Source: an uncultured Eubacteriales bacterium
GTDB lineage: Bacteria > Bacillota > Clostridia > Oscillospirales > Acutalibacteraceae
Assembly: GCA_900315465.1 (NCBI GenBank)
Contig: OMZF01000053.1
Location: forward strand, 1 to 36,220
DNA length: 36,220 nt
Direction of reading: 5' to 3'
This document shows positions 24,006 through 31,835 of this stretch, piece after piece. Positions within the stretch are counted from its first letter, which is position 1. The number at the start of each line of letters is the position of its first letter. Made by a program: the position numbers and the translations under genes. The notes beneath the pieces are model-generated. The model was not told the DNA's origin. It did no database searches and saw only the letters and a program-made list of their open reading frames with translations.

Positions 24006-24227
24006 TTATTTATAAGCTATTTCACAGTCAGGCTCAATTTTTCTGCAAGTCTTGAAAACTCTGTCCATTACTTCTGTTTCGTCTGTTCCGTCCTCGAATT
24101 CGACCTTCATTTTGAGAGCCATGAAATTAACGACACAATCCTTTACACCCTCGGTCTTTTTAGCAGCATCTTCCATTTTAGCGGCACAGTTTGCACAGTC
24201 AACTTCGATCTTATATGTCTTTTTCAT
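24006..24227 (-). CDS. Stand-alone HMA-domain metal-binding protein
   Basis: The 73-aa protein is a single heavy-metal-associated domain: KKTYKIEVDCANCAAKMEDAA (with the CxxC metal ligands), KKTEGVKDCVVNFMALKMKVEFED and a short tail. It probably delivers Cd2+, Zn2+ or another thiophilic metal to the downstream ATPase, which lacks such a domain. Start ATG 24227 has GGGGTGAT 5 nt upstream; an earlier in-frame start at 24287 would begin near the transcription start and is rejected. It is the first gene of the cad-like operon and has a strong promoter with an operator just after the start site. Confidence 0.88.
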   Translation of the reverse strand: MKKTYKIEVDCANCAAKMEDAAKKTEGVKDCVVNFMALKMKVEFEDGTDETEVMDRVFKTCRKIEPDCEIAYK

Positions 24228-24248
24228 AATATCACCCCATTGATTTTT

Positions 24249-24268
24249 GATTAAATATATATTTAATC
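24249..24268. promoter_or_regulatory. 20-bp palindromic operator at the HMA promoter
   Basis: GATTAAAT-ATAT-ATTTAATC is a perfect 20-bp palindrome. It lies just downstream of the predicted transcription start of the HMA-cadA operon (near 24271) and shares arms with 23939-23958. Its placement fits repression by the divergent ArsR regulator. Confidence 0.8.
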
Positions 24269-24277
24269 GTTGACTAT

Positions 24278-24306
24278 AATATACCACTATGCTTTACTTT
24301 TGTCAA
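24278..24306 (-). promoter_or_regulatory. Promoter of the HMA-cadA-deoxyribosyltransferase operon
   Basis: On the - strand: TTGACA (24306-24301), a 17-bp spacer, TATATT (24283-24278). The palindromic operator follows directly downstream. Confidence 0.8.
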
Positions 24307-24326
24307 TACCGACAGAAAAAATATTA

Positions 24327-24367
24327 TTGATTATTACAATAAATTAGGCTAAAATATATTTATAGCC
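24327..24367 (+). promoter_or_regulatory. arsR promoter with overlapping imperfect palindrome
   Basis: TTGATT (24327-24332), a 17-bp spacer and TAAAAT (24350-24355) drive arsR. A separate imperfect palindrome, GGCTAAAATATATTTATAGCC (24347-24367; arms GGCTA and TAGCC), covers the -10 element. It could be an autoregulatory site, but its sequence differs from the GATTAAA operators. Confidence 0.6.
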
Positions 24368-24390
24368 AATCAAAAACGGAGGAATTATGA

Positions 24391-24756
24391 ATGAACCAAA
24401 AACGTATACCACTTCCCCACGATCACAACATAAACGAAAACAGAATAGTCGAAGAAATGCCGTCTATTGAAACAATACGCACAGTTGCCGATGCTATGAA
24501 ACAACTCGGTGACCCCAGCAGACTGCGTATTTTCTGGATCTTATGTCATTGTGAGGAATGTGTGATAAATATTGCCGCAATGACAGATATGTCAAGCCCT
24601 GCCGTATCACATCACCTTAAACTGCTCAAAGATGCAGGTCTTATCGTGGCAAACAGAAACGGCAAGGAAATGTATTATCGTGCGGCTGATACAGATATGG
24701 TGCTTAAACTTCATCATACTATCGAAGAAGTAGCAAGAATATCATGTCCCGAATAA
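24391..24756 (+). CDS. ArsR/SmtB-family metal-sensing repressor
   Basis: The 121-aa winged-helix protein has MKQLGDPSRLRIFWIL, the alpha-3 region CHCEECVINIAAM and the recognition helix SSPAVSHHLKLLKDAGL followed by the wing NGKEMYYRA. Cys57 aligns with the metal-site cysteine of SmtB/CadC (ELCV), with extra Cys52, His53 and Cys54 next to it. N-terminal His10/His12 and C-terminal D100, D102, H108 and H109 could also take part in metal sites. It is transcribed divergently from HMA-cadA, the usual position for its regulator. GGAGG sits 8 nt before ATG 24391 (the ATG at 24387 is in another frame). The preferred metal is not decided. Confidence 0.9.
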   Translation: MNQKRIPLPHDHNINENRIVEEMPSIETIRTVADAMKQLGDPSRLRIFWILCHCEECVINIAAMTDMSSPAVSHHLKLLKDAGLIVANRNGKEMYYRAADTDMVLKLHHTIEEVARISCPE

Positions 24757-24757
24757 A

Positions 24758-25651
24758 TTATTTTACTTTGGGATTTTCTTTATCACTGCGGTTATTGTAA
24801 ATATACATAAACACCGCCATCGAACATATAGTAATATATCCGATAAAGCTGTACATATCGGGTATCTCGCCCAAAAATACAAATCCCACTATAGTTGCAA
24901 AAATTATCTGTGAATAATCGTATACAGATATTTCCCTTGCCGGAGCACGACAATAAGCAGCTGTTATAGAAAACTGTCCTCCTGCCGCTGAAACTCCTGC
25001 ACCTAAAAGAAACAAAAGCTGCTGCCACTGCATGGGGTGAAAATCAAATATCAGAAACGGCAGCATTGAAATACATGAAAATGTTGAAAAAAATAATACG
25101 ATAACAGCACCGTTTTCTCCTTTTGTGCCAAGCAGGCGTACCATTGTATATGCAAAACCTGCACACATACCGCCGAAAAGCCCTATTGCCGAAGGAATCA
25201 GATCTATATTCGTCACACTCGGTTTAATTATGAATAATGTTCCGATAAATGCAATAAATACAGCAAAGCCCTGCCAGAATTTAAGTTTTTCCTTCAGAAT
25301 GAAAAATGAAAATATTATAACAAAAAACGGTGACATCTTATTAAGTATAGATGCATTCGCAAGAGGAATATGATCTATTGCGTAAAAATTGCATACTATA
25401 CCTAAACTTCCAAGAAATGCCCTTAAAAGCAGCCATTTTAAATTTCCTTTTTTCCATTTTAATGACTGTTTATTTTTGAGCAATACCCCAAGTGCAAAAA
25501 ACATCGCAACAAAATTTCTGAAAAAGCTTTTCTGCATTGACGGAAGATCTCCGGATGCCCTCACACAAAAATTCATCATCGTAAAACAGAATGCAGACAA
25601 AACTATAAGTGCTATTGCTTGTTTTCTTTTATCAATTCCCTTTTTTTCCAA
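24758..25651 (-). CDS. EamA/DMT-family transporter
   Basis: The 297-aa integral membrane protein has two tandem EamA repeats, about 10 helices in total (AIALIVLSAFCFTMMNF at the start; FRNFVAMFFALGVLL; PLANASILNKMSPFFVIIFSFF; then AIGLFGGMCAGFAYTMVRLLG; ISVYDYSQIIFATIVGFVFLG). Members of the drug/metabolite transporter family export amino acids or other metabolites; the substrate is unknown. The start is TTG 25651 with AAAGGGGGCG upstream. Its stop codon is 1 nt from the convergent arsR stop, so no terminator separates the two genes. Confidence 0.87.
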   Translation of the reverse strand: MEKKGIDKRKQAIALIVLSAFCFTMMNFCVRASGDLPSMQKSFFRNFVAMFFALGVLLKNKQSLKWKKGNLKWLLLRAFLGSLGIVCNFYAIDHIPLANASILNKMSPFFVIIFSFFILKEKLKFWQGFAVFIAFIGTLFIIKPSVTNIDLIPSAIGLFGGMCAGFAYTMVRLLGTKGENGAVIVLFFSTFSCISMLPFLIFDFHPMQWQQLLFLLGAGVSAAGGQFSITAAYCRAPAREISVYDYSQIIFATIVGFVFLGEIPDMYSFIGYITICSMAVFMYIYNNRSDKENPKVK

Positions 25652-25705
25652 AGTTTCGCCCCCTTTATTTCAATAAATTTATTATATCACCATAAGGCAA
25701 AAAAT

Positions 25706-25745
25706 CAAACCCTCTCATTTTTATTGATGAAAGGGTTTGTTTTTA
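25706..25745 (-). terminator. valS terminator
   Basis: A 13-bp stem with one mismatch (25706-25718 with 25727-25739) lies 9 nt beyond the valS stop and is followed by ATTTTTTG on the - strand. A T-run also follows on the + strand. Confidence 0.8.
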
Positions 25746-25748
25746 TTA

Positions 25749-28445
25749 TTATAAAGAATTAAGCATTTCCTCAAGCTTCTGAATAAGTGCCTTTGTTCTT
25801 GCTTCATTCTCCCTTACATCCGCAATAAGATGTGCAGGAGCTTTTGACATGAATTTTTCATTATTCAGCTTATTGTTTACAAATTCCATTTCTTTATAAG
25901 CCTTTTCAAGTTCCTTGCGTATTCTTGCCTTTTCATTTTCTATATCAACAAGCTCTGCAAGAGGCATATAGAATTTTGCATCTGCTGTTGCAGCTGTTAC
26001 CATACCTTTTGTATCTTCCGGCTCTTCTGTTACAACATCAACAGATGATGCAGATGCCATTCTTATCAGAAAATCCTTTGCGTCTGTGTAAAGTTCAGGT
26101 TCTGACGATACAATGGTAATATGTGCCTTTTTGGAATTTGGAACTTTAAGTCCTGCACGGCATTCACGAACAGCACCTATACTTTCCATGATACGCTCCA
26201 TCTTTACCTCGTCTGCCTTGAATTCGAATTCTTCTTTATATGCGGGCCATGACTGGAGCATAAGATAACCGTTATCATAAGGAAGTGCTGCATATATTTC
26301 CTCTGTAATGAACGGCATGAACGGATGAAGAAGTTTGAGTATATCTGTAAGAACGTAGCAAAGTACGTTTTCAACATCCTTTTTCTTTTCTTCATCATCG
26401 CCGTTAAGTCTTATCTTTGCAAGCTCGATATACCAGTCACAGAAACTGCCCCAGATAAAGTCATATACCTTCTGAGCAGCAACACCCATATCAAACTGTT
26501 CAAGATTATATGTAACTTCTTTAATAACAGTGTTAAGCTTTGAAAGTATCCACTTGTCTTCAATAGAAAGTTTTTTCGGCAGTTCAACCTTGTCAATGGT
26601 CATATTCATGATAAGGAAACGTGATGCATTCCATACTTTATTTGTAAAGTTACGCATAGCTATAAGCTTCTGCTCGCTGTATCTCATATCATTTCCGGGT
26701 GAGCTTCCCTGTACAAGCATGAATCTGAGTGCATCAGCACTATATTTGTCGATAACCTCAAGAGGATCAATACCGTTGCCCAGAGACTTGGACATCTTTC
26801 TTCCCTCACTGTCACGAACAATACCGTGAATAACAACTGTATCAAAAGGAGGTTTACCTGTATATGCAAGACCGGAGAATATCATTCGGCTTACCCAGAA
26901 ACCGATTATATCATAACCTGTAACAAGTGTGCTTGTGGGGTAGAAAAATTTGTAATCTTCTGAATTGGTATCAGGCCAGCCGAGTATAGAGAAAGGCCAG
27001 AGTGCCGAAGAAAACCATGTGTCAAGTGTATCGGGATCCTGAGTAAGTTTTTCTGAGCCGCATGATCTGCATTTGCACGGTGCCGTTTTTGCAACCATCG
27101 TTTCACCACATTCGTCACAATACCATGCAGGAATTCTGTGTCCCCACCAGAGCTGACGGGATATACACCAGTCACGTGTATTTTTCATCCAGTTGAGATA
27201 TGTCTTTGTGAAACGTTCAGGAACAAAGCGTATTTCTCCGTCTTCTACTGCCTTGATAGCAGGTTCGGCAAGAGTTTTCATACGTACAAACCACTGCTTT
27301 GATACCATAGGCTCAATAGTGGTATGACAGCGGTAACAAGTACCTACATCATGTTTCAATTCTTCTGTTTCTTTTAAGATGCCAAGTTCTGTAAGGTCAT
27401 TAAGTACGGCTTTACGAGCCTCTGATGTTGTCATCCCTGCATATTTGCCGCAGTCAAGTACCTCTGGTTCATCTTCAGATGCCCTTCCGCTTTCAACAAG
27501 CTGACGGTATGCGTCTACATCTGCTTTTCCTGTCATATGACCGTCATATGTGAAGCATCTTACAACAGGAAGATTATGACGAAGTCCTACTTCAAAGTCA
27601 TTCGGGTCATGTGCCGGTGTGATCTTTACAACACCTGTACCCTTTTCCATATCTGCGTGTTCATCGCATACTATCGGTATTTCCTTATTTATAAGAGGAA
27701 GAATTACATGGCAGCCGTGGAGATGCTTATATCTTTCATCCTCTGCATTTATTGCTACTGCCGTATCACCGAGCATTGTTTCGGGACGGGTCGTAGCTAT
27801 TTCAAGGAATTCTCCTGTTTCCTTTACTTTATAAAGGATATGCCAGAAATGACCTGCCTGTTCTTCATATTCAACCTCAGCATCGGAAATTGATGTCTGA
27901 CACTTAGGACACCAGTTTACCATACGATTGCCTCGGTATATTTTACCCTCGTTATAAAGATTTGTAAAAACTTCAAGAACGGCTTTTGAACATTGTTCAT
28001 CCATTGTGAAATGTTCTCTTTCCCAGTCACATGAAGAACCAAGTGTGCGGAGCTGTGTAACAATACGGTTACCGTACTTTTCTTTCCATGCCCATGCTCT
28101 TTCCATGAACTTATCTCTGCCGAGGTCTTCTTTTGTAATACCTTCCTCACGCATCTGTTCAACTATCTTAGCTTCTGTTGCAATAGCCGCATGGTCTGTT
28201 CCGGGAATCCAGAGTGCTGCATAACCCTGCATTCTTTTGAAACGGGTAAGTATATCCTGAAGTGTATTATCAACAGCATGACCCATATGGAGCTGTCCTG
28301 TTACATTCGGAGGGGGCATCGCTATTGAATATGACTTTTTTTCCGGATCTCTTATTCCCCTGAAACAACCGTTGTTTTCCCAGGCTTCATATATTCTTTT
28401 TTCAACGGTCTTGGGGTCATAGGTCTTTGGCAGATCCTTTTTCAT
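25749..28445 (-). CDS. valS: Valyl-tRNA synthetase
   Basis: ValRS charges tRNA-Val and edits threonine. The 898-aa class Ia synthetase has PPPNVTGQLHMGHAVD (HIGH motif as HMGH), WIPGTDHAAIATE, a zinc-type CPKCQTSISDAEVEY in the connective domain, TTRPETMLGDTAVAI in the editing domain, the GRKMSKSLGNGIDP KMSKS loop (about residue 526) and a C-terminal coiled coil (NEKARIRKELEKAYKEMEFV). The ATG at 28445 has GAAGGAACG upstream. It lies 87 nt downstream of ileS with a hairpin between; no T-box is visible. Confidence 0.97.
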   Translation of the reverse strand: MKKDLPKTYDPKTVEKRIYEAWENNGCFRGIRDPEKKSYSIAMPPPNVTGQLHMGHAVDNTLQDILTRFKRMQGYAALWIPGTDHAAIATEAKIVEQMREEGITKEDLGRDKFMERAWAWKEKYGNRIVTQLRTLGSSCDWEREHFTMDEQCSKAVLEVFTNLYNEGKIYRGNRMVNWCPKCQTSISDAEVEYEEQAGHFWHILYKVKETGEFLEIATTRPETMLGDTAVAINAEDERYKHLHGCHVILPLINKEIPIVCDEHADMEKGTGVVKITPAHDPNDFEVGLRHNLPVVRCFTYDGHMTGKADVDAYRQLVESGRASEDEPEVLDCGKYAGMTTSEARKAVLNDLTELGILKETEELKHDVGTCYRCHTTIEPMVSKQWFVRMKTLAEPAIKAVEDGEIRFVPERFTKTYLNWMKNTRDWCISRQLWWGHRIPAWYCDECGETMVAKTAPCKCRSCGSEKLTQDPDTLDTWFSSALWPFSILGWPDTNSEDYKFFYPTSTLVTGYDIIGFWVSRMIFSGLAYTGKPPFDTVVIHGIVRDSEGRKMSKSLGNGIDPLEVIDKYSADALRFMLVQGSSPGNDMRYSEQKLIAMRNFTNKVWNASRFLIMNMTIDKVELPKKLSIEDKWILSKLNTVIKEVTYNLEQFDMGVAAQKVYDFIWGSFCDWYIELAKIRLNGDDEEKKKDVENVLCYVLTDILKLLHPFMPFITEEIYAALPYDNGYLMLQSWPAYKEEFEFKADEVKMERIMESIGAVRECRAGLKVPNSKKAHITIVSSEPELYTDAKDFLIRMASASSVDVVTEEPEDTKGMVTAATADAKFYMPLAELVDIENEKARIRKELEKAYKEMEFVNNKLNNEKFMSKAPAHLIADVRENEARTKALIQKLEEMLNSL

Positions 28446-28480
28446 CTTTTTCGTTCCTTCTTTCGTATGTAAAATTGCCT

Positions 28481-28515
28481 GTTGTCATTCCCTGTAAAAT
28501 ACAAAGAATGACAAC
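28481..28515. repeat. GTTGTCATTC/GAATGACAAC inverted repeat between ileS and valS
   Basis: Perfect 10-bp arms (28481-28490 and 28506-28515) surround a 15-nt centre. On the - strand only AATTTTAC follows, so terminator activity is doubtful. The TGTCATTC/GAATGACA ends match the repeat at 9989-10078, so this may be a shortened copy of that family. Confidence 0.55.
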
Positions 28516-28532
28516 AAGTTACAAAAATATTT

Positions 28533-31500
28533 TTATTTACTGATCTTTACATTTACGGTCTTGCCGTCATCATAGCTTACTTCAAAGCTCATATCTGCAT
28601 TATCTATAACACTTACTTTACTCAGTGTTTCACCGCAGATATATTCAACCCACTTTTCAGGAACATCTCCCTCAAGTGAAATATTGATATGATCCGAAAT
28701 AGCACAGTCAAGCTGTCTTCTTGCATCCTGTACGGAACGTACTATGTCACGGGCAAAGCCTTCCTCACGGAGTTCATCTGTTACTGTGAGGTCAAGTGAT
28801 ACAACTATACCCTTATCACTTGCAACGTGCTGACCCTCTTTTGCATGGTATGTTACAAGAATAATCTCGCTGTCAAATGTTTCACTGCTGCCGTCAATTT
28901 CAAGAACTGCACCGTCTGCTGTGAGTTTGAATTTACCACTCTTAATTGCCTTTATAATAACAGGAATTCTGTCGGGATAACGTGCTCTTATCTCGTTGAA
29001 GTTAGGTGCATATTTTACTTCGGCAACACTTCCCACATCCTCAAGAATTTCAACACTCTTTACATTAAGTTCTTCAGCAATTATATCCTTAAAACTTTCA
29101 ACTACTGCATTATCTCTGCTGTCTGAAAGAATTACCCTGAGAGTGCTGAGGGGCTGACGGTTTTTGACCTTATTCTTATTTCTGATTGAACGTGCAAGTG
29201 TGATAACATTACGCACGAGTGTTACCTGACCAAGAAGCTCTTCATCTTTGAATGATTCGGGTATCTCCGGCCATGAATCAAGATGTACCGAGAAATTACC
29301 TGTGAGTGTCTGATAAAGTTTTTCGGAAATAATAGGTGCAACAGGTGCAAAAAGCTTTGTCATATTCACAAGCACATAATAAAGTGTTTCATAAGCATTT
29401 CTCTTGTCATCAGACATTCCCTTATCCCAGAAACGTCTTCTTGAACGGCGGATGAACCAGTTTGTAAGTCCGTCAACAAGTTCGATAAGACGGTCTACAT
29501 AATGGTTTACCTGATATGCGTCCATGCTTTTTGAAATCGAATCAGTTACTTCATAAAGCTTTGCAAGCACCCATCTGTCAAGCTGATTATCTGACGTGGG
29601 AACGATAGGCTTTTCGGGACGGAATTCGTCTATATTTGCATATGAAATAAAGAAGTTGCAGGCATTCCAGTAAGGAAGGATTATCTGCTGATATGCATCC
29701 TGAATACCGTTATCATCGAAAAGAAGATCTCCGATAAGCATAGCATTTGTCTGATAGAGATAGAGACGGAATGCATCTGTGCCGAACTTCTTCATAAGAA
29801 GCATCGGGTCTGTATAGTTCTTTGAGGATTTGGAAAGCTTTTTACCGTCCTTGGCGAGAATCGTTCCGTGTACAACACAGTTTGAGAAGCATGGCTTATC
29901 AAACAGTGCAACAGAAAGAACGTGCAGATAATAGAACCAACAGCGGATCTGACCTGTATATTCTACGATGAAATCACTCGGGAAGTGTGAATCGAACCAT
30001 TCTTTGTTTTCAAAAGGATAGTGTTTCTGTGCAAATGGAACTGAGCCGCTTTCAAACCAGCAGTCAAGAACTTCGGGAACACGGACTTTTGTACCTGTAC
30101 ATCCTTCACAATTACATGGGAATTTAATCTTGTCCATATACTGACGATGAAGGTTTGTAAGACGTACACCGCTTGCCTGTTCTATTTCATCAATACTTCC
30201 TAAAACTGTTCTGTCACCGCATTTGTCACATTCCCAGATCGGGATAGGTGTTGACCAGTAACGGTTACGGGAAATATTCCAATCACGTGCATTTTCAAGC
30301 CACTTGCCGAAACGTCCGTGCTTTACTGTTTCAGGAACCCAGTTTATATCTTCGTTATATTTGATAAGTTTATCTTTGATCTTGCCTATATCAAAATACC
30401 ATGCATCCATAGCCTTGTAGATAAGAGGACGCTTACATCTCCAGCAGTGCGGATAGTTATGCTCAATAGTGCCGTCTGCAACTGCCTTACCGTTATCATA
30501 AAGGAAACGGATAACAGTCGGATTCATCTCTATTACATTCTTTTCACCGTCTGCTTCATAAAAGTCTATTACATCAGAGGTGAAACGACCCTTTTCATCA
30601 ACAGGATTTACAAGAGGAATACCATTATTTTTACAAGTCCAATAGTCATCCTCACCAAATGCAGGAGCTGTGTGAACAATACCTACACCTTCATCACTGC
30701 CTACATAATCAGCTGTAACAACCCTGAAAGCCTTATCCTTGAGATTGGCAAAATACGGGAACAAAGGCTCGTAAGTCTTGCCTACAAGGTCACGTCCTTT
30801 GCACTGCTTAACGATAACAGGCTCTGCACCGAAGATCTTTTCATATTTCGGGAGAACATTTGTGCAGGCAATAAATATTTCTTCTCCTACATCAACAAAT
30901 GAATAATCGAGATCTGCACCTACTGCGAGACAAAGGTTTGAAGGAAGTGTCCACGGAGTTGTTGTCCATGCGAGGAAATAAACCTGCTTGCCGTCTATAA
31001 CTTCATCTGTTTTGAATTTTGCAATTATCCATCTGTCCTGACGGGGACGGGTAGAGTCAGATTCTCTTGTATCGGAAATAGAAAGGGATGTTTCACAATG
31101 TGTACAATAGGGTGTTACACGGTAATCACGATAAATAAGACCTTTATCATAGCACTGTTTGAATGCCCACATTACAGATTCCATGAATGTAGGATTCATA
31201 GTCTTGTACGCACCGTCATAATCCACCCAGCGAGCCATCTGTTCAACATATTCCTTCCATGCCTCGTTGTTGCCTGACACTATTTCATAACATTTATCAT
31301 TGAATTTATCTATACCCAGACTGTTTTCAATAATATTCTTATCATTGATACCGAGCTGTACTTCAGCCTGATTTTCTATAGGAAGACCGTGACAGTCCCA
31401 GCCCCATACTCTTGGTACTTTATATCCACGCATTGTCTGATAACGTGCTATCATGTCTTTAATGAATGATACAAGTATAGTTCCATGGTGTGGTTTACCT

Positions 31501-31652
31501 GTAGGGAACGGAGGGCCGTCATAAAACACGACTTCACCCTTTGATTCTTTAGTTACTGATTTTTCAAACACCTGATTTTCTTTCCAGAATTTGAGCGTAT
31601 TTTCCTGGATCTCGGAAATATCCGGTTTTCCTGCAAGCTGCTCATACTTCAT
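28533..31652 (-). CDS. ileS: Isoleucyl-tRNA synthetase, eukaryote-like (type 2) form
   Basis: IleRS charges tRNA-Ile. The 1039-aa protein is longer than usual bacterial type 1 IleRS and resembles the eukaryote-like type 2 group (RVWGWDCHGLPIENQ, WTTTPWTLPSNLCLAVG, GDLLFDDNGIQDAY). Two catalytic motifs deviate: the HIGH motif reads HHGT (TGKPHHGTIL) near residue 56, and KMSKS reads KLSKS (DGKKLSKSSKNYTDP) near 604. The long C-terminal anticodon region shows no clear type 1 zinc finger. ATG 31652 is preferred, with AGGTG 9 nt upstream; the in-frame GTG at 31664 overlaps that site. It has its own promoter and no T-box leader. Confidence 0.94.
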   Translation of the reverse strand: MKYEQLAGKPDISEIQENTLKFWKENQVFEKSVTKESKGEVVFYDGPPFPTGKPHHGTILVSFIKDMIARYQTMRGYKVPRVWGWDCHGLPIENQAEVQLGINDKNIIENSLGIDKFNDKCYEIVSGNNEAWKEYVEQMARWVDYDGAYKTMNPTFMESVMWAFKQCYDKGLIYRDYRVTPYCTHCETSLSISDTRESDSTRPRQDRWIIAKFKTDEVIDGKQVYFLAWTTTPWTLPSNLCLAVGADLDYSFVDVGEEIFIACTNVLPKYEKIFGAEPVIVKQCKGRDLVGKTYEPLFPYFANLKDKAFRVVTADYVGSDEGVGIVHTAPAFGEDDYWTCKNNGIPLVNPVDEKGRFTSDVIDFYEADGEKNVIEMNPTVIRFLYDNGKAVADGTIEHNYPHCWRCKRPLIYKAMDAWYFDIGKIKDKLIKYNEDINWVPETVKHGRFGKWLENARDWNISRNRYWSTPIPIWECDKCGDRTVLGSIDEIEQASGVRLTNLHRQYMDKIKFPCNCEGCTGTKVRVPEVLDCWFESGSVPFAQKHYPFENKEWFDSHFPSDFIVEYTGQIRCWFYYLHVLSVALFDKPCFSNCVVHGTILAKDGKKLSKSSKNYTDPMLLMKKFGTDAFRLYLYQTNAMLIGDLLFDDNGIQDAYQQIILPYWNACNFFISYANIDEFRPEKPIVPTSDNQLDRWVLAKLYEVTDSISKSMDAYQVNHYVDRLIELVDGLTNWFIRRSRRRFWDKGMSDDKRNAYETLYYVLVNMTKLFAPVAPIISEKLYQTLTGNFSVHLDSWPEIPESFKDEELLGQVTLVRNVITLARSIRNKNKVKNRQPLSTLRVILSDSRDNAVVESFKDIIAEELNVKSVEILEDVGSVAEVKYAPNFNEIRARYPDRIPVIIKAIKSGKFKLTADGAVLEIDGSSETFDSEIILVTYHAKEGQHVASDKGIVVSLDLTVTDELREEGFARDIVRSVQDARRQLDCAISDHINISLEGDVPEKWVEYICGETLSKVSVIDNADMSFEVSYDDGKTVNVKISK

Positions 31653-31726
31653 TTTCTCACTCACCTTTTCTCGATCTTTTCAAAAACACTTTTTAACCGT
31701 ATCTGCTGATACATAGTTACTTTCAT

Positions 31727-31755
31727 ATTTTATTACGAAACAGCACATTTGTCAA
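31727..31755 (-). promoter_or_regulatory. ileS promoter
   Basis: On the - strand: TTGACA (31755-31750), a 17-bp spacer, TAAAAT (31732-31727). The leader of about 70 nt has no room for a T-box. Confidence 0.8.
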
Positions 31756-31775
31756 GAACAGTGACGTACTGCCTG

Positions 31776-31804
31776 TTGATTTTATTTATGAAAAAGGTTA
31801 TAAT
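31776..31804 (+). promoter_or_regulatory. queA promoter
   Basis: TTGATT (31776-31781), a 17-bp spacer and TATAAT (31799-31804), about 31 nt before the queA ATG. It is back to back with the ileS promoter. Confidence 0.8.
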
Positions 31805-31835
31805 TAAGAATATCAGGATGGAAAAGAGGAAAATT

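Noticed and set aside
28446-28532. A T-box or separate promoter before valS
   Set aside because: There is no GGGTGG T-box core, and the only promoter-like pair (TTGTAA, 17 bp, TATTTT) is weak. Co-transcription with ileS is equally likely.
30318-30902. A 194-codon open frame on the + strand inside ileS
   Set aside because: It is fully antisense to ileS, with Ile/Tyr/Cys-rich translation and no ribosome site or family resemblance.
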